Assembly: GCA_021234155.1 (NCBI GenBank)
Contig: JAJEKV010000383.1
Coordinates: 1 to 64,000 of the forward strand
Source: Isoetes taiwanensis
Lineage: Eukaryota > Streptophyta > Lycopodiopsida > Isoetales > Isoetaceae
Length of the DNA stretch: 64,000 bases
Direction: 5' to 3'
Shown: positions 34,967 through 44,319 of the stretch, one piece after another
Layout of the letters: every line of letters begins with the position of its first letter
Numbering within the stretch: position 1 is the stretch's first letter
Notes under the pieces: model-generated
The model's database searches: none
Told to the model about the DNA's origin: nothing
The model's input: only the letters and a program-made list of their open reading frames with translations
Position numbers and translations under genes: made by a program

Positions 34967-36265
34967 TTATTTACAAGGTTCAAAGGCGTTCTCCTTGATG
35001 TGCACGGCAAGATACATATCTGCCTCGCCTCATGAGGGTAACCCTCTTCGCGTGCACCGTGCAGGCCGTTGAATCTTCAAAATGCTTTACTATGTGCGCT
35101 TCGGCCGCCTCTTGTAAACACAGCAGCATCTCGTCGGTCACGCGCATGTCTGTGTTGTATTCTTGTATGACCGGCGGACCAAGCGGCTGGACGGCGGCGG
35201 GGAATCGAGTCCGTAACTCTTACGGGAAGTGGGCGGATCTCCTTGAGTGCCCTGTCTTCCGGCTTCTTCTTCTTGCTCCGCTTCTTCCCGGTGCTCGGGG
35301 AGGCTTGGGCTTTGGTGGAGGGCCGATTAATGCGGCTCTTAGGTCGGGTGTCGCCTTCAATCGTTCTCACCCGGTGCTCCTGGTAATATGCGTTGTACGC
35401 CTCCCACCTTGCCATATAAGCGTTGTGTTCCCTGATCCTCTTCTGATAGACCTTTAGGGGGTCTATCACATATGCTTCCCGTTGCGGCCGCGGGGCTTTG
35501 ACTCTATCCCACGTCGGAAAAGGTGGGGGCTTCGCTAGCTGTCCGGTCTCCTCCCCTTCTTGGGCTGTCTGCTCCGGGACCTCTTCCTCTACGACCGGGG
35601 GCTTTGAAGAGCTTGCCCCGTCTGCGCCCGGCACGTAGTCTCCATCCGAGTCGTCGGTGGTGGGCGGGGTCTCCCCTCCCGACGGCTCGTTGATGACGGG
35701 ACCCTCGGCTCGCTTCCCGACCTTTACCAGCTTCCTCTTGCCTGCCTTTACGGCTTTGGCCTTCCTCTTCTTGGGTCCGCTGGCTGTAGTCGGGTCGTCT
35801 TCCCGACTCTTTGTTCTCCGCTCCGGCGCTCTTTAACCGTACTTGTGGGCCGAGGCGTGCGGTCGGCCCCTCTTCTTCGGGGTGAGTTCGGCTCTTTGCT
35901 CCTCTTCCCTGCTCCTCCTGCAGGTGGATCTCAGCCTGGGGTTGCTCCTGGGCTGTTGATGGGTCCGCCTGTTCCCTCTGCTCTTCCTGTGGGTTGGCGT
36001 CCTCCTGGTGTTGCTCCTGCTGCTGCCCGCTTCTTTCCTCTTCCCGCGCAATTTCGTCGAGGATCTGGTTCATGACATCTGGCCGGTCATCCTCCAAGAG
36101 CTCTGTGTGGTCGCTCCTGTCCGAACCTGCATCCTCGCTCGAAGAAGATTCGCCTTCATGGAGAAGGCGTTCTCGAAGGATTCTCTGAAAGAGGCCGGAG
36201 CCGCTGGCGCTGGAGGATCCGCTTCGGCTAGGCTTCCTTGCAGTCTGTTTTGTACGTGCCATCAT
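34967..36265 (-). pseudogene. Retrotransposon-encoded histone H3 with extended tail (ORF1, element B)
   Basis: Starts with two ATGs (36265, 36262). The second has A at -3 and G at +4 and gives ARTKQTARKPSRSG, identical to histone H3 residues 1-9, so Lys4 and Lys9 equivalents are present (Ser10 is Pro). Then follow Ser-rich and acidic/Gln-rich regions; an AT-hook-like PKKRGRP at 35880-35860; PKKRKAK near 35775-35755 and KKRSKKKKPE near 35275 as nuclear signals. The histone fold at 35249-34967 reads ALKEIR, LQEAAEAHIVKHFED, HAKRVTLM and DMYLAVHIKENAF, matching H3 ALREIR, LQEAAEAYLVGLFED, HAKRVTIM and DIQLARRIRGERA in order. Loop 1 has the canonical H3 length, unlike CENH3. About 430 residues against 135 in H3. 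Frameshifts near 35900, 35200 and 35000 and one stop break it. Confidence 0.9.
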
Positions 36266-36445
36266 CTTGCGGTTTGTCGATCGGAGCTAAGCGCCAGAAG
36301 ATCGCCTTGGCGATCCTGGCGAAGTTCTAGGGAAGAACAGGGAAAAATGGGAGGGTCGGGTCTATTTATAGGGCCAATTTTAGGTCAACTTTTAAACTAC
36401 CTTTTGGGTTGTCTAAAGCACCTAAAAAACACCTAATTAAGCAAG

Positions 36446-36512
36446 GTCTCACACGTTGCCTTGGCCGATTCCTAGAATCTAGAAAAACGTCATCTGGCGT
36501 GACGTGTGAGAC
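36446..36512 (-). repeat. Stem-loop 3, between primer site and ORF1 of element B
   Basis: GTCTCACACGTTGCC opposite TGGCGTGACGTGTGAGAC, with inner stem around CTAGAATCTAG. Same family as the ORF2 leader stem-loops. Confidence 0.8.
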
Positions 36513-36632
36513 ATGGTGGAGCCCACTATTAAATTAACATGTAACATGCTAAATCTACTAATTCTTAGCTTAAAATTAGAATTATCAAGGTATTTTACTG
36601 TAATTTACAACTTTTTGGTGTCAAAGCTGAAT

Positions 36633-36696
36633 GTCTCACACGTTGCGCCCAGCCCGATTTCTAGAATGTAGAAATCGTCTAAGCGACGTGTGAGAT
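36633..36696 (-). repeat. Stem-loop 4, between primer site and ORF1 of element B
   Basis: TGTCTCACACGTTGCGCCCAG opposite AGCGACGTGTGAGA, with inner stem GATTTCTA / TAGAAATC. The second of a pair, as before ORF2. Confidence 0.8.
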
Positions 36697-36887
36697 TCCC
36701 TACTTTTACACGGATATTGGCTCATTAATTTTTAATCTTTTTACATTTCTATTCATTTTAACTGTTACTAGCTTAGCATAAACTACAAAAATGAGAAAAA
36801 TTTTCCCATTTTCGAGGTTTAAGGATCCTATCAAGTTAGTGCTCTGGGAACATGGCGATTGCTTTGCTCTTGGTCTCCAAGAACATA

Positions 36888-36899
36888 GCTCGATACCAC
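36888..36899 (-). other. Primer binding site of element B
   Basis: Minus strand reads TGGTATCGAGC directly after the LTR end CCACA, one base short of the initiator tRNA-Met complement. Confidence 0.75.
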
Positions 36900-38601
36900 T
36901 GTGGCGTCCCCTACTGCATTATCACGGTGCCCTCACCGTATACAAAAGGAGTTCATCCCCATACCAGCTCCATGCTAATCTGGGGCCCTCCACATGACAC
37001 CGCAACCGTGGCGGGTTCCGGTGGGAAGAGTGGAAGGGTCATTGCACCGTCTCCCTCGGGGCCTACCTAGCTGGAGGCGTAACATACATGTCAGTGGCAT
37101 ATACATCAACATCATATGACCATCACGAAGGATGGTCCTCCACATATCTGCATAGACAAAGATCAGCACATCACATAGGGAATCCTACCCAAGGCTCAGA
37201 CTCAAGGGGATGACTGACGGCTTGGGTCTCCAGAGTTCATTGCAGACAGAATTCATGGCAATGGATTTGGCTGGCATATGAACATGGCTTAGGGTTGTCC
37301 ACTCCATCCCCCTCCCTGTGCACACTTTGCTTGATTAGGCTGAAAAGTGTTGGGACTGATTGTAGCCCCATGGGATGCATAGCCAAAAGGGCTATTCACG
37401 GGTTCCATCTCCCGCCCGATGGGGGGGGGTAGGGATCACTCCCTCGAGGTCTACATCTGACTCAAGGTGACTAGAGGGCCCTTTGCCCGTATTCGTGAAC
37501 CTTTGGAAAGTGTACACCACTTCACGCGGGTGTCGAGCCCATGCCTTACCCCTTTTCGGTGGTAAGCCATTAGACCTAGTCACAATGATCCCTGGTAGCA
37601 CTAACACACCATAGGGATCGTTCAAGAGTCAGAACACGAACCTCCTTCTAAGCCAGTCTGGCCCCTTCACCCACAACCAGGTGTGGTTCTTGTGCACAGG
37701 CCGAATCTACAGTGTGCTAGAGAGGCTACTCTAGGAGCATCAACTACAAAGCTTTAGGTCTCTACCCCCCCTTCCCAATACAAGGAGCTCATAGAGATAC
37801 ATCATCCATATACTTCACAGAGAACTAAAGAATCATCCATATACTTCACAGAGAACTAAAGAACTAGATCTAATCTACAACATAGAGTTAGGTTCTTTAG
37901 TTAGAATCTGCTATCTAGAGATCTAGAGGGCTGCTATGGGCAATCTAATAGGCTAAACCTACTGATTCAATGACTAAAATAGGGTTTAGACTATTTAATT
38001 GGCCAAATACCTGATCCTTGAGGGGCTCCTCCTGACCTGAGCTCGACCATCCTGCTGAAACGCTCGAATCAAGAGAAACTAAGGATGCAATTCTCCCGTG
38101 CGTGAAGTTCGGGATGCGGTTTTGGCCGCTGAGGCAGCCAAAAAAGCGAGTTCTAAAGCCCTAAAATCGAAAATTGGGCTAGTTAGGGTTCCCTACCCTA
38201 TATAGACAAGGGGGTTGGCTAGGGTTTCCAATTATCCCCTTTTGGCATGTGGGATAATTGGAAATGGGCCCACTTGCCTTTAAGGGCTAGGTGGCCAAAT
38301 GTGCACACATGGAAATGTGTGCCCACATTAATGTGTACATTGGAAAATGTGCACATTAATTGCACCTATGGGTGTGGCCCACTTGGCATGAAGTGTCCAC
38401 TTGGAAATGTGTGCCCACATTAATGTGTACATTGGAAAATGTGCACATTAATAGTTGCACATATTTCTGGCAAGTTGCCCCCTAGGGCTACTCACCTGGC
38501 TACACGCCAGCGCATATACGCCATTTGGAGGGGCGGTAATGCGGTGATTTGGCGGCGATGCGGTATACGCCCCGGGTATCTATCGTGGCCGAACGTCCAC
38601 A
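36900..38601 (-). repeat. 5' LTR of retrotransposon B
   Basis: Plus coordinates begin TGTGGCGTCCCC and end AACGTCCACA; about 1,702 bp. It is longer than its partner partly because of a perfect 30-bp tandem duplication (ATCCATATACTTCACAGAG unit) at 37803-37862. Confidence 0.85.
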
Positions 38602-38890
38602 AGCGAGCCCGAGCGATATGTGACCTGCCCATGTTAGAGGGTTGCTGATGGCTCGAACATTTGAGTTTTCTGTTATCTACACGTCTTGTTTTGTTATTAC
38701 TCTCATGTTGGTGATTACTCTCATGTTGGTGAACTTTTTCATTATGATAATCATGTCAAATGCACCTTGGTGCCTAAACTATGTTCAACTTTAAAGTTTT
38801 AATATATATTACCTTCCTTCATAATGTCATATCTTATAAGTGTATCTAACCCTAATGCTGAGGACAGCATTAATTGTAAGGAGGGGAGAA
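38602..38890 (+). other. 3' end of element A with polypurine tract
   Basis: Resumption of A after the B insertion. It includes a doubled GATTACTCTCATGTTGGT (38697-38732) and ends AAGGAGGGGAGAA, the polypurine tract, right before the LTR. Confidence 0.6.
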
Positions 38891-40467
38891 TGTGACGTTC
38901 CAAGTATTTATACGGTATATGTATAAATACATTGACACGTCACCCAGTGAACGTACGCCACCATGGGGCACGGTAACCTAGGGGGTTGACCAAAAGGGAT
39001 TTATTTAGCTATGTTAATCTAATTATAAAGGATAATTATAAAAACATATGTATCAAGTCAACTAATGGGTTGGGAAGGTGCCACTTGGCAAAACCCGAGT
39101 GGTCAGCATGGGGGTTGCTAAATTAAGCCACCAAAGGCTAGCGCCACCCTCTTCTTCCCCACAATTTGACCCAGCAGAGCGCCAAGAAGCAGCTGAGCAC
39201 CCCAGAACTGTTGCTGATCGTCCCCGACTCGCCAAACACCCTTTAGATGTTGCTGCCACCCTCCGTACGTCACCATGGAAGCACCCCACGATAACGGTTC
39301 CAGCAGAAACACTGGTTAGTAGTAGTTTAGCTTGTGAATTGTAGGATAGTACTCCAGTACTCTTTTCTGTTTGTCTTTGTTGAGATTAACCCTTCTCTGG
39401 TAAATAGGATTATATTTCAATTATGAATGGTGCTCTGTTACAAAGTGATGGATGAATCTATGGAGTAGTTCAGTAGTTTCCATTAAACAGGGGTTAAAGG
39501 GGGGTAGAGACCTCTGAGCTCATATATGATAGTATGCTCCTATATAGAGCCCTGTAATATTCCCATTAATTGCGGCCTGTGTATAGGAGACCACCGGGTC
39601 GTAGATGCTATGGTCTGGCTTAGCACCAGATAAGGGACACAGTGGTGAAGTGGGGGTGGGGTCTTGCACCTAACATAAAAGGCTCCCCGAGACTCCTACA
39701 GGTGGGCTAGGCGATAGCGGTCCACGAGGGGGCGGTATGGGTCCGACACTCCCTGGGTGTAGAGGTGTGATCCGTATGGAGCATCTTGCACTTTGAATAG
39801 AATTAGGGTGAGTAAGTTGGGTACAGATGCGGGGGTCGCTGATGCGGCACGTATTCTCTAGCTCACCCATGGAACCACTGTGATCCTGGAAGGGGACGCT
39901 TCCCTGACCTGCCTCATCGGACCGGGGTGTCATGAACCCTAGAGTAGACTCAAACGGGTGATACCTTGAGTTTGCGTCTCCGGAAGGCTATAGCGAAGCC
40001 ATAGCGTGAATCGACCCATCTGCAAAGTGTGCACAGGAGGGGCGGATGGAGTGGACAACCCCAGCCGATGATCTATGCCAGCCAACGCCATGCCAAGACT
40101 CGGTCTGCTGATCTCTTGAGGCCCAGCCGTCAGTCGATCCTCACTGGAGTCTGAGCCGGGGTAATATTTTCTTAGTTTTAGATGCATATTCTTTGCCGTT
40201 GTTATTTGGATGGATGTGCCACCCTTCGGGGTGGTTATTTATATATGATTTATGCTGTGTGCTAACCCTTGTATTCATGCTTCCGCGACGTAGGAGCCCA
40301 TCGAAGGCGTGGGCCGAATGACACCTCCGTGTCCTTCACCCGAGCATCTCTACGTAGATGGCCCGGGTCAGACGGAGGGCCCTGTTCATGGCAAGTTGGT
40401 TGCCATAGGAGGGGAAAGTCCCCGTATGTATGCGGCCGGGGGTCGTATATATTCAGGGAGCGTCACA
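38891..40467 (+). repeat. 3' LTR of retrotransposon A
   Basis: TGTGACGTTCC to GAGCGTCACA, 1,577 bp, preceded by a polypurine tract. GCTCCTATATAGAGCCC near 39536-39552 is a likely TATA box; the matching site in the 5' LTR is mutated to CTAGATAG. Confidence 0.88.
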
Positions 40468-40502
40468 CGCGCCAAGCGTACTTTGATTATTTTTCGTTGT
40501 CA

Positions 40503-40570
40503 AACCAAATCACGCCGAGCGCGATTTGGTTAAGACTAACTCAAATCACGCTTGACGCGTTTGTATTGTT
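40503..40570. repeat. AACCAAATCACGC hairpin just beyond element A
   Basis: AACCAAATCACGC opposite GCGCGATTTGGTT with a short loop, then another CAAATCACGC. The same word builds the inverted repeat at 12153-12249 on the far side of the A-B nest. Confidence 0.55.
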
Positions 40571-40615
40571 TGTGTTATCGTATCTTGCTGACCAGATACA
40601 TGTTTGATATTTCAG

Positions 40616-41258
40616 CTTGCATTGCGTTTCTAAGAAGGTTGTGGTGTTCGACCTAAACGGAGTCCTTTGCAAGACTTTTCCGAAAAATAAAGTGGCTAGA
40701 GATTAGTTTCATCAGACACCAGTAGAATCAAACACCAAGTGGATCGATCCGCGGCCGCACTTGAAGGAGATGCTAGATGAGGCATTGAGGGTTATTTCGA
40801 GTTGGTATTTGGTCATCCATGGAACTAAGGAACATCAAGGATACTTTGGAGGCATTGGGGGAAATGCGTAGACATTGGTTGACCGTTTGGGATCGAGAAC
40901 AAATGTGTGAAGTTCACTAACCCCAAGGATCCATTAGGCAAGCCTATCTTCATCAAACACTTGAGTAACATGATGGACCTAACTTGGTATCGAGAATAAG
41001 GATGATATAATCATAGTGGATGATGATGCTCTCAAATGCTTCTACAATCAAACGCAGAGGCCCGAATCCACCATCTTACGATCCAAAAAACTTGCGACAT
41101 GATGATTTTCCTGGTGAAGTTTGTGTCTATTATGCATAATTTGGCTATGGGGATGACGGTGGGTAAAGTGTTAGATTCATACCTTAGGCTGGATAGAAAG
41201 CGGTGACATGGAACCACACCTTGTTAAATACGTGGAAAAACATGGATTGATCCCTTAA
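40616..41258 (+). pseudogene. NIF/FCP1-like HAD phosphatase, C-terminal exon
   Basis: An exon-like segment after a good acceptor (TTTGATATTTCAG, ending 40615). It reads KKVVVFDLNGVLCKTFP (the DxN form of the HAD DxDGT box), RPHLKEMLDEAL, then WLTVWDREQMC, NPKDPLGKPIFIKHLSNMM and DDIIIVDDDALKCFYN, and ends with a conserved tail GDMEPHLVKYVEKHGLIP and a stop. The order matches plant proteins of the NLI-interacting-factor family related to RNA polymerase II CTD phosphatases. The second Asp of the DxD motif is Asn. Four or more frameshifts break it, so it is a pseudogene or a noisy sequence. Element A lies 149 bp upstream, probably within the preceding intron. Confidence 0.72.
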
Positions 41259-41559
41259 TGTTTTATTGGAATATATGATATTTTTGTATGATATTTGTGC
41301 CATGTATCGATAATTTCGAGTCTGGAATTGTCTCGCAAATAATGCAATGTGTTATTATCAAACCTAATATTATCATCTAAATGCTCTTCAATTTTGGAGC
41401 AACTTGCTCTTCATTTTTGCATATTTCAATTCGCATATGAAACGTCACACGTGAATCGCAACCTTATGTTATTTTTGAAGTCCAAAAAAAAAGATTAAAA
41501 AAAACAAAAACCCCCTAGAAGACAACATCAGGTTGGCGTGATTTTGGAGTTGACATAAT

Positions 41560-42010
41560 CCCAATTTAATTGGATGATGGTTGAGTCTTCAAGTAAGTTT
41601 AGGAGGCTCGCATGTAGTCAGAGAAGATTAGAAATTGCCGAAACCAATCATGCAAAATCCAGAAGGCTAAAAATTGCTGAAAAGAAACCTGCTCACCAAG
41701 ATTTAAGCTTGCTAAGAGGCCGGAAATGCAAATCCAAGTATGCTAGAAGGGCGCAACAAAACACAGCGGAAGCGCAACCGTCAAATCATATGAAGAAAGA
41801 AAGAATAGAGAATTTTGAGAGCGTGAATTGGATTTATATAGGCATTATTAGAAATTCCGGTCTCACTAATTAGCGTGAATACTTGCTTGCCTGAAATAAC
41901 ACGCCAGACGTATGGTCTTCCCGCCAGGTATAGCATCTATGGTATATATGGAGAATATTGCATTTAATGCAATAAATTCTCGCGGCTACCTTTTGGAAAA
42001 TCAGAATTTA
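41560..42010 (-). repeat. TATA-bearing dispersed repeat, copy 3 (inverted)
   Basis: Inverted relative of 8505-8960: GGATTTATATAGGCAT, ATGGTATATATGGAGAATAT and TTAGAAATTGCCGAA all appear in reverse order and orientation. A basic Lys/Arg-rich open frame (41574-41873, plus) runs through it and is probably fortuitous. Confidence 0.5.
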
Positions 42011-42059
42011 GATATTTTAGATGTCTTTTCCTATTCTCACGGTCCGATTTGGGTTGGCC

Positions 42060-42500
42060 TCCCGTGGAAACCCTTCCAAATTTCCATGGAAACCCTTCCA
42101 ATTTTCCATGGAAACCCTTCCGGCTTTCATTAAAACCAGGAAGGGTTTCCCCTTCCTATTTTCCATGGAAACCCTTCCTATTTTCCAAACATGAAAAATA
42201 GGAAGGGTTTCCATGGAAAATAGGAAGGGTTTCCCATTTGAAAATCGGAAGGGTTTCCACGGAAAATGGGAAGGGTTTCCATTTTTTTTTAATATTTTTA
42301 ATATTGACACATACATTTATGGACCACGCCTTTCAAGATGCACGCCGCCCATAAATAGTGCACGCTCATAAATATGCACGACACCCGAGAATTCAAATTT
42401 TAATTCAAATGGAAACCCTTCCTATTTTCCAAAGCCATGTGGAAAATAGGAAGGGTTTCCACAAATGGGGGAAAATAGGAAGGGTTTCCACGTCCGATCA
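42060..42500. repeat. Array of GGAAACCCTTCC motifs in both orientations
   Basis: About a dozen copies of GGAAACCCTTCC or its complement GGAAGGGTTTCC, often joined by CATGG. Two strong hairpins: arms 42155-42184 / 42195-42224 (30 bp, perfect) and 42411-42431 / 42440-42460 (21 bp, perfect). Diverged copies of the motif occur at 57585-57650. Confidence 0.8.
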
Positions 42501-42504
42501 AAAA

Positions 42505-42660
42505 ATTTCGAAGGGCGCGGATGTTATAGCCACAGATGTTAGCAAGCAACAATTAGAACGTGCTGTAAAATGGTCAAATATAACATATGTTGTAGCTTCA
42601 GAAAAGATGAGTTTTGAAGATCTTAGTGCCATAATAGGTCCTACTCTGCTTGATGTGCAG
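42505..42660 (+). pseudogene. SAM-dependent methyltransferase gene, 5' exon fragment
   Basis: An uninterrupted coding stretch: KGADVIATDVSKQQLERAV, then WSNITYVVASEKMSFEDLS and AIIGPTLLDV. This matches the middle of plant class I methyltransferases of the trans-aconitate methyltransferase-like group (VIATDxSxxQLxxA, then NVxY, then an HWF box). It is cut at 42660 by the LTR of element D. The N-terminal part with the glycine-rich SAM loop is missing, replaced by the inverted motif array. Substrate unknown. Confidence 0.65.
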
Positions 42661-44319
42661 TGTGACGTCCCCTACTCGTATACGATGCCCGCACCGTATA
42701 CAAACAGGAGTTCATCCCCCATACCAGCTCCACACTGATACAGGGCCCTCCACAATCACTGCACCCGTAACGAGTCCCAGTGGGAAGAGTGAAGGGGTCA
42801 TTTTACCCCGTCTCCCTCAGGGCCTACCTAGCTGCGGAAGCGTAAACACACATGTCAGTAGTACATACATCAACGTCATATGACCATCACGAAGGATGGT
42901 CTCCCACATATCTGCATAAACAAAGATCAGCACAACATATAGGAAATCCTACCCAAGGCTCAGACACAGGGATGGACTGACAAGCTTGGGTCTCCAGAGG
43001 TCATTGCAGACAGAATTCATGACAATGGATTTGGGTGGCATAAGAACATGGCATTGGGTTGTCCCTCCATCCGCCCCTCCATTGCACACTTTGCGAGTAG
43101 GTTGACAAGTGTTGGGACTTTGGATCAGAGCCGCCGGATGCATAGCCAGAGAGGGCTATATCTGGGGTTACATCTCCCGGTTCCGATGGGGCAGGTAGGG
43201 ATCTCTCCCTCCGGAGATCTACATCTCGACTCAAGGTGACTAGAGGGCCTTGCCCTTATTCGGTGAACCCTGGAAGGTGAACCCCACCCCATGGGTGTCG
43301 AGCCCATGCCTTGCCCTTTTCGGCTGGCAAGCCATTAGACCTAGTCACAATGATCCCGGTAGACTTTACACACGGAGGGATCGTTCAAGAGTCGAGAACA
43401 TGAACCTCCTTCTTAGCCCGATCGGCCCCTTCACCCACAAACCGGGTGTGGTTCTTGTACATGAGGCCGAATCTATATGGTGCTAGAGAGGCTAATCTAG
43501 GAGCATCTACTACCAAGCTTTATGTCTCTACCCCCTTCCCAATACAAGGAGTTCATAGAGATACATCATCCATATACATCCTGGAAGAACTAAAGAACAA
43601 AATCTAATCTACATCATAGAGTTAGGTTCTTTAGTTAGAGTCTGGTATCTAGAGATCTAGAAGGCTGCTATGGGTAATTTAATAGGCTAAACCTACTGGT
43701 TCGATGACTAAAAGAGGGTTTAAGCTATTAAATTGCCTAAATACCTGATCCTTGAGTTCCTCCTCGACACGAGTTCGACCATCCCTGCTGAAATGCGCTC
43801 GAACTAAGGGAAACTAATGGTGCCATTCTCTCGGGGCCAGTTCGGGAGGCGGGTTTTGACTCAGGGGCAGCCAAAGCAGAGCTCTAAAACCCTAGGGCGA
43901 AAAATTGGCCAAGTTAGGGTTCTCCTACTTAAATAGGCAAGGGGTTAGGCTAGGGTTTCCAATTATCCCCTTTAGGCATGTGGGATAATTGGAAATGGGC
44001 CCACTTGCCTTTAATGGCTAGGTGGCCAAATGTGCCCACATGGAAATGTGTGCACCCAAATGTGCCCACATGGAAATGTGTGCACCTAAATGGGCCCACA
44101 TGGAAATGTGTGCACCTAAATGTGCCCACATGGAAATGTGTGCACCCAAATAAATGTGCATGTGCACATTAATAAGAAATGCACATACCTAGCAAGTTGC
44201 CCCTAGGGGCTACTAGCTGGCTACTGCTTGTCCATTACCGCGTCGGCGGTGGGTACGGTAATGCGAGGGCAAGATGCGATTATACGCCACGGGACCGTAT
44301 AATCGTGCTAAACGTCACA
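42661..44319 (-). repeat. 3' LTR of retrotransposon D
   Basis: TGTGACGTCCCC to AACGTCACA (plus coordinates), 1,659 bp, similar throughout to the B LTRs. At 44029-44150 four tandem 30-bp units containing CCACATGGAAATGTGTGCAC replace the simpler repeat seen in B. Confidence 0.85.

Larger units (their letters stand above)
25289..38601 (-). mobile_element. LTR retrotransposon B (Ty3/gypsy chromovirus) with H3-tail ORF1, nested in A
   Basis: Minus-strand order: 5' LTR (36900-38601), primer site (36888-36899), two stem-loops, histone H3 ORF1 (36265-34967), two stem-loops, ORF2 (34272-33043), gag, protease, RT, RNase H, integrase, chromodomain, polypurine tract (26960-26943), 3' LTR (25289-26942). 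About 13.3 kb. It is the best preserved of the four elements: ORF2 is intact and RT keeps its FFDDILVYSRS catalytic box. It lies in A between the chromodomain and the polypurine tract, so it is younger than A. No clear target duplication seen. Confidence 0.88.
14462..40467 (+). mobile_element. LTR retrotransposon A (Ty3/gypsy chromovirus) carrying a histone H3 ORF, interrupted by element B
   Basis: Order on the plus strand: LTR, primer site, histone H3-like ORF1, ORF2, further open frames, gag, zinc knuckle, protease, reverse transcriptase (core deleted), RNase H, integrase, chromodomain, insertion of element B (25289-38601), polypurine tract, LTR. Without B it is about 12.7 kb. No clear target-site duplication was seen. 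It lies next to, and probably inside an intron of, a NIF-type gene. Inactive: all pol frames are broken and the RT catalytic core is gone. Confidence 0.85.

Noticed and set aside
34967-35249. ORF1 of B as a captured centromeric histone (CENH3)
   Set aside because: ALKEIR and VTLM resemble CENH3, but loop 1 has canonical H3 length and the start is ARTKQTARK, so a diverged ordinary H3 fits better.
25289-38601. Target-site duplications around A, B and D
   Set aside because: Flanking 5-mers (for example tgcgg / agcga for B) do not match convincingly.
41574-41873. Lys/Arg-rich 99-residue open frame as a small basic protein gene
   Set aside because: It lies in a dispersed repeat and the inverted copy at 8.8 kb does not keep the frame.
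44029-44150. Four spaced repeats as a CRISPR-like array
   Set aside because: Contiguous 30-bp tandem units without spacers, inside a plant LTR.
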